Shown here piece after piece: positions 1 to 12,065 of a stretch of DNA of 64,000 nt; the first letter of the stretch is position 1; each line of letters begins with the position of its first letter. Origin of the DNA: Clavelina lepadiformis (lineage: Eukaryota; Chordata; Ascidiacea; Aplousobranchia; Clavelinidae); the NCBI RefSeq assembly GCF_947623445.1, contig NC_135247.1:14138501-14202500 (forward strand), written 5' to 3'. The notes beneath the pieces were generated by a model. It searched no databases, was not told where the DNA came from, and saw only the letters and a list, made by a program, of their open reading frames with translations. The translations under genes and the position numbers were made by a program.

Positions 1-115
1 ATATTATCATTTAATGTATGACAAGACCACCATCTGAATGCTTTAACTATATTTGGCAAAGAAAACGGAGTTTTTGAATGTAGATATGCTTTGTGACTTG
101 TAGCATGTTACTTAC

Positions 116-3100
116 ACACAACAATGCAACAATCATATCAATTGCAGCATGAGTTACAGCGTCACTGTCACGTTGCAAAGCTTTGATAACTTTCACACCA
201 AGGTTCTCACGAAAACTAAATCAAAAAGACAGCAAACAATATTGTAAGTACAATCCAATTAAAAAATCAAAATGGTTGGCAAAAAATCATTTTTGATGCA
301 TACCGAGGTAGTTGCGTGAATGCTATAAAGCCCGCTTTTGATGCAACTAGTCTACGGAGGGCATGAAACTGAGCTTGAAGTTCATGTTCTGAGATCATAT
401 CTTGGTCACCTGAAAATACACTCTATGACCAACTTAAACAAACTAACTATAACAAAGTTTAAAAAAAGCAATGGATTGTCTCTGCTGAAATTAAACTTAG
501 TGCTGAGATAACATTCGGACAACAAGGACCTTCTTTGTCAAGTAAGGCGGTAATGGCACCGTTGATCATTTTTTCTTTGTTTTCTGTGAAAAATCCATCT
601 TGCTTCACAGACCATAGCAAACCACTAAGAAAACACAACTTAAAATAATTATATGTATTAGTGTATATAATACTGTTGTCATTATCCATTAGCTTGTAGT
701 ATATGTAGCAAATATCCTTTATAAAACAAGCAACATGTCAAAATTATAATTAAAACTTTTTTGTTTCACACAAGGCACAAACATTTATATTGCAAACTCT
801 ACCTGTATTGTATGCAGTTGTTAAACCTAAATAGTGCATCTGTAAAATTTCCAGTGGGTGGTTGGACAAGAAATTTTAAGTGCATGCTTTCCACTTCTTC
901 TTCGACTGGAATGTAGAGAGGACCAACACGCTGGCCTAAGTCCGTTTGCTGCATCTAAAACAGTAACAAAAATGGAAAATAAAATTCCAATGTACACCGA
1001 AAAAGCATTCTTATTACTGTTATAGCTACAGAGAATCATAATGTTCGAACCATCCTGGCAATTTCAGTAATACAAAGCAATCATGAAAAATGCTAACTGA
1101 CGTTCACAAAGTGCAAGAAACATTCAGATAGTTCAACATTAAGTAGGTGACACACTTTATTCCACTTGATTTCTGCTTTATAACTTAAAATATACAAAAA
1201 TCTGGTAAAAATAGCAAAGATAATGATATTGTATTACAAACACAATCTTGAACAATCTTTCGTGTTTGACATAAATTATGATCTTCACTTCACCTTAATG
1301 CAAACATCCCTGTTACCAGAAGCACGGACACCATCTAACAACGTTGCAAGGAGAGAGTCACGATCGGTCGACAAATACCTCCGTACTTGACCTCGACAAT
1401 ATTCGATTATAAATAGCTGCGGGTTTTGTGAACTTCTTACGAGAGAAAAAATCTATAATAAGTTACAAAATGTTTTGCAAGTTATTTTTAGGTATTTCCC
1501 ATTAACCAAACTTAGTCAGTATAATAATCACAGTATGTATTAAATAGAGACAAGTATGAATGATAGTTAATGAATTAGACAATCGATAACTTGTTTTGTT
1601 TGACTCACATTGTGTTTTAGGTAGCATGTAGCTGAGCATGGTCAAACAAATCTACATTGGCAAGCATGTCTTATAGTTTAATAGTTAGGCTGACCTCTGA
1701 AAGTGGGCGTAAGGTGATGATGGAATATGTTGCCGGATCTCTTTCCAATATACAAGCCTCACTCAGGCAAAGTGTTCTTCGCACAGGATCCTTCAGTCAA
1801 GATAAAAAAATGTGCTTAACCATTCTACGTCAAGGATACTGTCAGTCGTTAGAGTAAAAATCTTTCGGAATTCTGACCTGTGACCTGTGTGTTAATTTTT
1901 GAACTTGAAATTCAGTCACGGAAGTTATATGTTCATCAGAACTGAAATCACCAAAACGATAGTTGACAAATTGGTCGAAAGAGATAGCTTCTTTGCGCTT
2001 CTTTATAGTAATCCCAATATTTCTTGCAGCCGCATCAACACAGGCTTTTATAAGCTCTACTGATTGCGAACAGGAAAAGAGATGCTGGGACAAGAGCGAA
2101 AACGGATTTAGTCGGTGACCTCGAAAGGGAAAAGGAAGTATATTTCATGCTATTGATACATTTCATTATATGATGTAAATTCGTTTACCAATCTGTTAAA
2201 AGTATAAATGACTGCAATGCCACCAGGGAAACCTGATACCTACACAAAAAAACTTCAATAAATCACACACTTTAGATAAATGTTTTAAATGTAAAAACTT
2301 TGATCTCATGTATAAATCTATCAAGATGAAGACTTATGTTGTATTTATTTACCTCTGTAAAACCCTCAATATCTTTGTAGTCATATGATGCCAAAATTTT
2401 TGTACCAGAAGAATTCAACTGATGAAGTGAACCTGCACCGACCTAAAAGAGAATTTTTATCTCAAACACAGTTGCATATTTGAAAATAATTCGGAAGCAT
2501 CACATTTACCAAAAGCTTCCAGCCACTTATTGTTACTATAGTTTAAAATAAACATCCAAATGTACAATAGCATTTGATTTAGAAGTACTTTTAAATAGGT
2601 TACATAGCCTGGATGGAATTTAATAACAAGCTTTACAGGTAGCTAAAAAATATATTCAGAACAAATACATACATGGATGCATATAAAACATATATAAATG
2701 CGTCATATATACCTACCTCTAACACTATGCTAACATTTGTATCACTCCAGTGGTGTTTCCTAGCATTGAACCGAGTAACTTTGTGATAATTTTCAGAAAA
2801 ATGTTTGCAATATCTCTGCAAAATACAAAATGAGTTAGAATCAGATCAGTCATACCACATCGTTTGTTGTGCAGGTTAACAAGGAACGAATTTGAGCTTT
2901 AGGCAGAGGGGCTTGTTCGAAAAGTAAGCGATATTCTCCCCCACGAGCCGCCCAGGAAACAGAAACCCACCAATGCGTTTGCTACGTGTTTGGGGAGGTG
3001 ACTGGGGACAGCGCAGAGTACTTGTATTCTTGGAGATCTTATTGACAAATTCACTCACGAAGGCTAACAGTTGGAAACCTGAATGTCCTTTCTCTGACAG

Positions 3101-6100
3101 GAAAGGAGCAGGAACTAGTTGAAGAGGCCAAACGGTATCGCTCAGATATCGTAAGGATGGAAAGTATTCTGCTCTAGCGTCAATCCAAAAATATCTGCCC
3201 AGGTGGGTGTGGAGGTACTCACTATTCCTCAGCTGGCAGATTGTGTAGATGAATGGATCTTGTTAGGAGGTCAAGTGTGCATGTTGAAGCTTAAGGGGAC
3301 AAAGCCTGTTTTGTATACATGTATATGCCCCAAACTCAACATTGCAATATCTCGAGTTTGTTGATGAATTGAAGGCTGCCCTGCAGAGGGTGGTGCCCAA
3401 TGAATCTACACTTCTATATGGAGACTTTAATGCACATGTTGGTGGACATTCGAGTTACACGGGGAGTTGAGATCTCTAACGATCACCAACTGGTTGTCTG
3501 CAACCTGCATCTCTTGAAACCTCTGGCACCCCCAAGATCTTATAGTACCAACTGGTCTTGTAGAATTAAGTGGGAAGCCTTTTGCTGGCAAGTGGCAACA
3601 TGTCAACAAAGTTCAAGGAACTTTCAGGATGCACGGAAGACATTGAGGTGGAATGGACGCTGTTTAAATCCGCAGTCCCAGCAACTGCTATCAGAGCCTG
3701 TGCATGGAAACGGCTCGGTGTGGTGAGGAATATTGAGAAAAGAACCCCATGTTGGAAACAAGGGTTTAAAGAAGCTATTCGAGCAAAGAAGGCGGCCTGC
3801 AAAGCCTGGCGTCATGACATGTCTTCCTTTGCTTTCCTGGAATTTGGACAAAAGTTGGAATCAGACTATAGAACAGCTAATGAAGTATTCTGGCAAACCA
3901 TCCACAGACTGCAAGACAAAAAATCATATGCTGCGAAGTTTGTTAAAAATCAACAGGGTGGCCTCCTTACCAAAGAGGATGATATCTTTGGTAGATGGAG
4001 AGAATATATAAACACCAAATGACAATGATTTTTTCGAAAAAAAAGTATAATCTCACTGAGGCCAAAGTTACCCAAGCTGTAAGATCTCTGAAAGTTGATA
4101 AGGCGCTGGGTGTGACGAAATCCGACTGGAAATGTTGAAGGCCATGGACTCTGAATGAAACCTCTGGCTGATCCGTGTGTGTCAAGTGGAATGAAGTTCA
4201 GGTAAAACACCAAGAGATTGGCAAATGGGTGTTATCATCCCAATACACAAGAAGGGTGACAAGTATTATCGGGGTATTTCTCTGCTTAGTCTACCTGCTA
4301 AGGTGTAAGCCAAATGTCTTGAAAAACTCTGTAAAATAGTTGTGTCTCAACTTGAGCACACAAAGTGTGCTTTTTTCCTGGCCGGAGCAAAACAGATCAA
4401 ATTTTCACTCAAAGGAAAATTTTCGAAAAGTCTTGGGAATATGCAAAAGATGTCTACGCCTGCTTTGCTGACCTCCAAAAAGTTTACAATAGAGTTCCTC
4501 GAGATAAGCTCTGGAGAGTTCTGCAGGAGAACAGTATTGACGACAGCTTACTAGTAGCCATTAAATCAATGTACAATTGCCCTAAAGTTTGTGTCTGTTT
4601 TTACAGTGTTAAGTTAAAACCTTTCACTGTGAATGTTGGAATCCGTCAGGTATATGTGTTGTCACCTCTCCTTTTCATAGTTCACATGAACTGGATAGAT
4701 AGGCACAGCCTTGGTTAAGAGTGTATCGTGGTTGGAAGCAGTAGGATTAGTCATTTGTTGTTTGCAGATAAACTAGTTCTTCTCGCTTCTTCTAAACTTG
4801 AACATGAACGCGATCGTTTTGCAACTGTTTGTAATGACTCCGGGATGAAAATAAGCATAAAGAAAACTGAGGTACTTCGCCTTTCAAGAAACCCTGATCA
4901 GTGCTCACTGCAATTGTGTGGAGAAACACTAAACTAGTTGAAGAAGTTCAAGTATCTGGAAGTGTAATTCACAAGTGATGGAAGACAGAACACTGAATTA
5001 GACACCTAAATTGGTAAAGCAAGTGCAGTCATGCGTGAACTACATCGTTCAGTCGTCATGATCGGAGAGCTTTCTGACACCGCAAAGCTCTCAATTTATA
5101 AGTCAGTTTTCCTTCCAATTCTCATCTAGTGTCATGAAGATTAGATAATGACCGAAAGAGTGTGCTCATAAGTGTAGGCTTCAGAAATGGAACTTTTAAG
5201 AAGGGTTTATGGTGTAACGTTACTAGATCAAATGCGTAGCACCAAAATCGGTAAATCTCTAAATGTTGAGCCCATACTTCTTCGAATTGAGAGGTCTCAA
5301 CAAGGATGGTTTGGTCATGTCGCCAGAATGCTTCAAGAAAGACTTGCAAACCAAGTCATGCTTGCCACACCAAACGGTAAAAGACCAATGGGTTGACCAA
5401 GAACCAGGTGGTACAATTATATCACTGACCTGGCCTGGTTACGACTAGATATTCCTTTAGCCAAACTGACAGAAGTGGCAAAAGATTGCGAACTGTTCCA
5501 TAAGCTCCTAAAGCTGCTGCCCCAACAACCCTTCTGAGAGGAAAAAGTGGGTTTCAAAAAGAGAGAGACGGGGGTACTGAAACCAAAAGTAATGAGTACC
5601 AGTACTGAATTCTTACTCCAAATTTGAATATTTATGTATTATGTGATATACCTAATGAGACAGAGGCAACTTCGGAAGGTTAATTATTTTTTAATGAATG
5701 TGTTTTGATAGTCCAATGCAAGTGATCTTAGCAATAAAAGGTAAATAATTTGGAGCTCTAATTACAAATAACATAGGAAGAGAGACAAATAGTCGTAGAG
5801 GATTACTTATAAGTCGTAGAGATTTCATAATTTTTAAAAATTATAATGTAATGACTGTTAATGTACTGCAACTTCATTACTGGGATAAAGAGTTTTCTTG
5901 AACTCTGCAATTGACTAATTCATTATCATATAGAGTGGGAAGCTGCAATCAGTGCCAGTACATACTGTGCATCGCATGTAGCTCCTCTTTAAACACAAGA
6001 CAAAAAACGTAATTACAATCAGCCAGTGCAAAACAAAAATTTCAGTGCTTTTTAATTATCTTTTGGGATAGCAGTAACTTTTCAAAACGAGAAGTATTTC

Positions 6101-8583
6101 CAATAGGAAATGTGTATGGATTGCAATTGTGTTAATGCAGTTTTGTGTAAACATTACATTACCAATGCCTCGGTGATAACATCTGCCCGACAATCACAGG
6201 AAAATCGCATTGTGTCATTTTTCTTTCCAGTTTTCCTCAGTGATATGACAAACTCATTGTTGTTTTTCGCTTTGCTGTCAGCAATTATTCCGGCAAACTC
6301 ATTGTATGGCCACTAAATAATACACAATAATGTAAAGGTATACATAAAAATGATAAAAAATCAAATACTATAATATACTAAGCAGACCGGGAAAAGCATA
6401 ATGCAATAAATAAGTATCACATAACTGAATCTCAGAAAAATTTTATGTACACATCTTAGCTCCATGTTTTACATGAAGGTTTTCATAGACTTTTGCAAGC
6501 AAAACTTGGAAAATCAGCTACATGGACCCAAGTTCACATGTGAAATTAAAACTCAGGTCAAAATGCAATACAAACGTACATTGATATTTATGAAAACAAC
6601 ATTAAAATCTAGCAGACATAACAACTAAATGTGGTACACAGAGTATTTTAAATTGGTTGACTAATAAACTAAGGATGGGACAAGTTGCATTTGATTCCGA
6701 GTAATGTGCCGAGTATTGGCATATTTTCATTTGTACAAACAAAAAATATCTGATAAGTTCGCAAAAAATACCACAATTTTTTCGTTTTACATCAGCTGTA
6801 TGTGTTAGTGTATGTCCTCTATCATTAGTGTTGCATGTTTTATCGTCAAAAATATGTTCAAAAAAATATGCCACAATAAAAAAAAATTTACAGTAATAAA
6901 AACAAAATCAGACTAAAACTACAAATATGAGGATTGCTGAAGTTTAATGAAGTTAAAATTAATTAATATATTATATCAGTGGTTCCCAACATTTTCCCCC
7001 AAGAAACTCCTCAAGATCATTCAAGCTTTCAAAGAACATGTCTCAATTTTTAGCAAATGAATTGTATTTATGATATAGCCAACTAATAACTGTCAACTGT
7101 AGCACAACTTGCAATACAATTTGTATTATATAAAAGTAAGTAAGTAAGTAAGTATTTGGTTACTGCCACTTTTATTGCAACAAATTAATAAAAGTAACCA
7201 CCGTAGTTGCTTTCATAGACATCTTAATTTAAAAATATCTTGTAAAATGTCATCTGCCAGTTATGCACTGTGTTTAATGCATTCTTGGCCATAATAAGCA
7301 CATGGTCCTGTGCAAATATACCAAGTAAATGCGACATCATTAATGATATATTGAGATGTCATACAATAACCATGTACTCCAGACTTAACTGAATAATAAC
7401 TCTGACTAATCAGATTACAACATGCCTAAGAAATTTTTTTTTTTGTCTTATCCCTAAAGAAACAACTACAATAAAAGAACTTATCATTCATGTATCATAC
7501 TAAACTAACAAAATTGCACTGGTCATACAAAGTAATATTAGTTACATACAGTGGAATTTGTCAAAGTTGTCACCTCAAGGGGGACAGAAAAAGTGGCAGC
7601 TTAAGTGAACTAGCGACTTGGGAAAACAACACATTAACATGTACAAGCCTACAAAAACTAGAGAACCTTTAATTTTTTTGAAAGCTGAACATTTGAAAAT
7701 GAAGAACGTAAAACAGGAAGCACCTTTCGGCCTGTCACACATTTAAACTTCCAAGATGCAATATTTAAGTAATTTGGGGCCTTCGATTGTTTTGCAAAAG
7801 ATTTGTCCGTTATGTAGGATGGATTTTCTTCAGTGCATAAAAATAATGAGTCCATAAATGCATCATGTGATGCAGAATGAGTAAATGTTACACCAGCAAG
7901 GATCGTAGACAGCTAGGCGAAACAACCCTAGTGCAGCCTCAGCAATTTAAAGTTTGCAATGTAATCACACTAAAAAAAATTTATGGAGATTTGCCAATTA
8001 TTCTGCTCAGAGTTAGCAAAAGCAGTGGCAAATTCGGCAAAAAACAACTTAGCCAAACTTAATAATTCAGAAAACCACAGCCTCTCAGCAGAAACCAAGT
8101 CAGTGATATGCTGCAGCTTGGGCGAGTCCTGTTGTATAATGCATACCTGATTTGTCACTTCCAAAGTGTTTGGATTATAAGTTGTGATCCCCTTTGTTCC
8201 AACTGCAAACAATCGCTTATACCTGTTAAGATAGAATTAAAACCTTAACTGGGCAGAGAAATGGAAACAGGCTATAACGAAAACTATAGTAAGCGATTTC
8301 CTAACATCATATAATATAATGTATAATATTATATTATATATAATAATATAAAGTTGTGATAACTAAAAATACAACAATAATTTTCTTCATTCATAAAACA
8401 CATCACATATCATACATGAAACAGATAATAATTAATAGCCTATCAATTAGCAGAAGGTAGAAGTCTTTGATTAAAAAAGTCAATCGTGAAATATATTGTG
8501 ATTTTTACTTACTTGCCCCTCCATGAATGTTTAGTTGTGTAGTAGCATGCAACATCAACATTGTCAGCAATAATCTGGGACAT
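116..8583 (-). CDS. DNAJC13: DNAJC13 / RME-8, N-terminal 484 residues (partial, 13 exons)
   Basis: The product is a large endosomal J-domain co-chaperone (about 2,240 residues in vertebrates) that works with Hsc70 and the SNX/WASH machinery in endosomal sorting. Exons in transcript order: 8513-8583, 8147-8222, 6163-6312, 2717-2815, 2353-2442, 2189-2239, 1878-2084, 1695-1790, 1294-1452, 803-954, 530-624, 304-409, 116-215. All phases agree and sum to 1,452 nt. Recognised stretches include [14 protein letters not shown] at the start, [75 protein letters not shown] and [16 protein letters not shown], which follow vertebrate DNAJC13 in order. The start ATG (8581-8583) gives [18 protein letters not shown], matching the family N-terminus. 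The J domain lies beyond the left edge. Donors at the ends of exons 7, 8 and 11 are weak (GTCA/GTCC). Intron 3 carries a LINE in the opposite direction. Confidence 0.95.
3060..5570 (+). mobile_element. Degenerate LINE (non-LTR retrotransposon), endonuclease plus reverse transcriptase
   Basis: This is a decayed LINE of a family widespread in fish and marine invertebrates. Translated fragments in several frames give, in order, an AP endonuclease region ([28 protein letters not shown] at 3414-3440), a linker ([29 protein letters not shown]), and the reverse transcriptase ([62 protein letters not shown]). The C-terminal segment carries [20 protein letters not shown] and [14 protein letters not shown]. 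The catalytic FADD motif reads FADK, and there are many stops and frameshifts, so it is inactive. It sits in DNAJC13 intron 3 on the opposite strand. I see no clear poly(A) tail or target duplication, so the ends are approximate. Confidence 0.9.
6979..7080. mobile_element. Possible solo left end of a hAT element
   Basis: The sequence cagtggttcccaacatttt is a typical hAT terminal inverted repeat start, similar to the intact element at 14398. No matching right end occurs in the next kilobase, so this is a truncated fragment at best. It lies in DNAJC13 intron 2; its right limit is arbitrary. Confidence 0.35.
7133..7154. repeat. (TAAG)n microsatellite
   Basis: Five or more tandem copies of taag in DNAJC13 intron 2. 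Confidence 0.85.
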
Positions 8584-9769
8584 TACACTCTTCTTAACAT
8601 ATGCCACCAAGACCTACATATCTATAGGAAGTGTTTCATAAAATACCACAATATGGTTAAGTTTGACAACTTTGCACAGTTTTTCCTGACTGAAAAACAT
8701 GTTTTAATGCCATCTCTGTGCTTGCTCACCCAATGTTTATTTATCAATACATGTACTGTAAAACACCTTTCTAAAGGCAGAACAAGATTAGTAAAATTCA
8801 ATATAAAAAAAAACATAATAAAAATAATCCAAACGCAGTTTGGTGCTTGTCAGGTTCTTTTTAAACATAAACAGTAAAAATACTCTTAACTAATAAAACG
8901 TTTAAGCAAAGACATGCATACATCAAAGCTGGTTTAATCACGTACATAAGTTAATAATTAAGCTTTATCAAGTTTTTGGTGTCAGTGATGGCAAAGCAAT
9001 GTAACAATAACGCAAAATAAATATCCTAGCACCATACTGACAATATCACATGACTCTAAGAGCTACTAAACTGACTGAAGACCTAACTTTGAAAAAGCTC
9101 TGATCATAATGTTTTTAATATCCTTTGATACCTTAGTATTTGAAGCTATATATTTATATGCTATAAAATAAATTAAGCTGGTAAACCTTGCAATCAATTT
9201 TAGCCTTGTCTAAGGTAAGAATCACAATGCATGAAGAACAGAAATATGTTTAACGTAGACACTAAAACATGAATAAAAATATTGCAACACAAAAACTCGA
9301 TATCATCCAGAGTTTATATTCTACTATACACAAACTGGGTGCCTCTCTTAAAGTGTCATTTCATACACTTTTTGCTGCAGTTAACTTGCTTTCGCTTGGG
9401 GCATGCTATAATGAAATTATTTTCAGTTCCTTTGCAAATTTGTCTGATAAAGGCATTGATCATTGTATTTTAAATCATACCCAGCAATTGCAAACCAAAT
9501 TCACCAATTAGACTTCATTCCAATTCATGAGTCCAAGTATAAGAAAGAAGAAATACGAAAGCAAGAAACAAAACGTAACACTGCATCCAACAGGGCAACA
9601 GCAACGATGAATTTTAAAAGACAGTAATATGCCAAATAATATGTTGGCAAGAGAAAGGTATTTAGATTAATCCAATATAACGTTAAAATTATAATTACTG
9701 TATCGCTTTGGTTATAAGTTTTTTTCGTAAGTTGCACTTAAGAATTATAGACAGTCAGAATATAGAATA
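8584..9769. other. Intergenic stretch upstream of DNAJC13
   Basis: AT-rich sequence that should hold the DNAJC13 promoter and 5'UTR. I see no gene, no convincing TATA box and no RNA gene. The open frames here overlap exon 1 in antisense or lack coding character. Confidence 0.5.
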
Positions 9770-10227
9770 CAGTCAGACCTCGTTTATTCAACCCCAAAAA
9801 TGGGAATCCCCACTATCCAACATGAAACTACTAAAAACTGATTTGTTCCAATGCATTATATCCCCCTAATCCAGAAACTTCGCTGTCAGACTCCAGCACG
9901 ACATTTTAGAAATGAATATGCCAAATTAATAAAAAACACTCACCTATCCAGATTGGCAAGTCTTAAATATTTGTACGTCAATAATTCATACTTGTCACAT
10001 ATCAATGTTTGTTTTAGTCATTGACCAATTTTCTAACTTCCTTTGAACTCTCGGAATTGGATCTTCAACACAGGTTCTTTCTTCGTGTTTTAATCTAGTG
10101 TAGTACTAAGTGCATGTTATCTTTTGTAAATTGATTTCAACGTAACACTCTTTCGATTATCCGAATACATCACTACATCAATATTTGTCAGTGAAAAAAA
10201 GTGGTGGGAATTAGCGAGGTGTGCCCA
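9770..10227. mobile_element. Non-autonomous pogo/Tc1-type element with TA duplication
   Basis: The left end cagtcagacctcgtttattc and the reverse complement of the right end (tgggcacacctcgctaattc) form imperfect terminal inverted repeats sharing acctcg and taattc/ttattc. Both ends abut TA. The 458-bp interior has no ORF with transposase character. The end alignment is imperfect, so confidence is moderate. Confidence 0.55.
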
Positions 10228-10231
10228 TATA

Positions 10232-10900
10232 CAGTCGAATCCGATTAATTGCATTCTGGATAATCACATAATCCGTTTTATCGCATAAAGAGCGCAAATC
10301 CCAAACCATAGTCAATCAATTGTGAAGATAATACTTCGATTTATCGCATAGCGGTTTATTGCATAATCAGCTTAATTGAATAAAAATGAAGGTGATTTAT
10401 TGATTTTTCAGAATTTTTTAAAAGGTAGATGTAAAAACAACACGCACTGGGAGTGCACACACACTGGGAGTGCACACGCAATGCGAAAGCTTTGTGCTTT
10501 GTACTGCACTTTGTTACGGAACAATCAAACAGACAATGCTGATTAAAAACATTAACACGTGGCTGTCATTACGCAGACACTAACATTAGCACTGTTTTAG
10601 TTCCATTTTAGCGTTGCAGTACAATACAGTACACAGTTTGCAAGACACTGTGATTTCAAAATGACTGAAGCAGGAACAAGTAAGGGGAAAGATTTATCGT
10701 TATCTGACAAAATTCTTGCCATTGGCAAACTTGACAAGTGCCGTTGCCAAAAATTTTGGGATCTCGGAATCACAAGTGTCACGAATTTTTAAATCAAAAG
10801 AAAAACTTTTCTCTGCAGATCGTAGCAACGTAAACCCATCGTGTAAAAGAGCAAGAAAGAGTATTTTCGCGCAGTATACTTCTTGATTAAACAATAAATG
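10232..10900 (+). mobile_element. Pogo/Tigger-like transposon remnant with CENP-B-type HTH
   Basis: It starts with cagtcgaatccgattaattg just after a TA, only 4 bp from the previous element. From 10661 an ATG opens a frame beginning MTEAGTSKGKDLSLSDKI; the reading then needs a frameshift near 10730 and continues as NFGISESQVSRIFKSKEKLF, the classic N-terminal helix-turn-helix of pogo/Tigger transposases. The rest of the transposase, including the DDE domain, is missing and I cannot find the right end, so the end given is approximate. Confidence 0.65.
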
Positions 10901-11108
10901 CTTAAGTGTTTTGCGTGTTTGAACGAATGGACGATTGCATTACACAATAAATGTTAAAGTGTTTTGCGTGTTTACCGTATTTGTATTGACACTACTGATT
11001 TTACGGCTCGCTACTGTTTGTAGTTTTCCGCACGTGACTCTTTCATTGAACAAGTTTGCCCAAACCTGATATATACGATGTAGTTGTTAGTTTTAGAGTT
11101 GAAAATGC

Positions 11109-11210
11109 GGGTCTAGTATACAAGTGCACAACTATAGGATGCCTTTCTATACTAGACCTCAGCTACTCAAATTGTAATGTCATCTGGCTGAGCACTTGTA
11201 TACTAGACCC
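11109..11210. repeat. 102-bp hairpin with perfect 19-bp inverted ends
   Basis: The sequence gggtctagtatacaagtgc at 11109-11127 is the exact reverse complement of 11192-11210. A third partial copy of the arm (ctatactagacc) lies inside the loop. It looks like a tiny MITE or palindromic insertion; no target duplication is clear. Confidence 0.75.
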
Positions 11211-11378
11211 GAAAGTGCATAGCAGTAATATTTATCCAGTTAGTGCGATTCCTTGTTTGGATTTGATTTTGTAATTGGTGAAGTTATTCATTTTAAACAA
11301 ATAATCCCTTAAGAAAAAATGACAGTAGCTTATCCTTATCGTAATGCTCTAATTTGAAACTGTTTAACGTGTAACAGG

Positions 11379-12065
11379 TAGTTATTGCAACTTGGGGCCA
11401 AATTTTAAAACCCGGGTTTCAGGTATGTGACAGCAAATAACCGGGTAAACTTGTTTTTTTCGGGTTTCCAATAAAAGCGATTTTTTTTTCTCTCAATAAT
11501 GGACTTGATATGTACTATGAAAAACCTTGTGTTTTATTAACGAAATGTTTATTCAGTTTGTTTTGATAAAGCACACTTTTTCACTGATTTGTGTAATAGT
11601 GACGCATGAAACATGACGCACGCGGCACGCCGGCGATCTTTGTCAAGGTGCTGCGCGTGCCTCTGTGTTAATATCCTGCCCTTATCTTACACCCGCTCTG
11701 CACTTACGTTACACACGCAAGGAGCAAAAGCATGGACAGCGAGCGAACATTAATTGCGTGTATGTGCAAAGTGCCAGCGAGCGTGTGTGAGGAAAGTGCT
11801 GAGTGAGAGTGCGGGGGAACGGGCACGGAAGTACCGAAGTTTTTTATTTCGCAACAATCGTATTGCGATGAATATATTATGACGAAGCAGTAAGCAAATA
11901 ATGAATAGTATGAATAGCATTCAACCAAGCCAAATCGAGCATGAAAACATTTTATAGTCTTTTCCTAAAAAACCCGGGTTTGCATGTTTTTATAAACCGG
12001 GTTTTGGGTTGTAAAAAATAGCAAAATAAAAACCGGTTTTGGGTAAACCCGAGTTGCAAACACTA
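11379..12065. mobile_element. Non-autonomous hAT element, 687 bp, 8-bp TSD
   Basis: The ends are tagttattgcaacttggg and, read inward from the right, tagtgtttgcaactcggg. They are flanked by an exact 8-bp duplication gtaacagg at 11371-11378 and 12066-12073. Both subterminal regions carry repeated aacccgggttt/aaaccggg motifs. No transposase frame is present. The 8-bp duplication and TAG-type termini indicate the hAT superfamily. Confidence 0.9.

Noticed and set aside
1657..1857. Plus-strand 66-aa frame
   Set aside because: It is the antisense shadow of DNAJC13 exon 8, whose minus-strand reading matches the family.
8309..8352. AT-rich palindromic tract as a possible origin or regulatory element
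   Set aside because: Simple low-complexity AT sequence in an intron-proximal context; nothing specific supports a function.
8527..8877. Plus-strand 116-aa frame
   Set aside because: It overlaps DNAJC13 exon 1 in antisense and shows no coding character beyond it.
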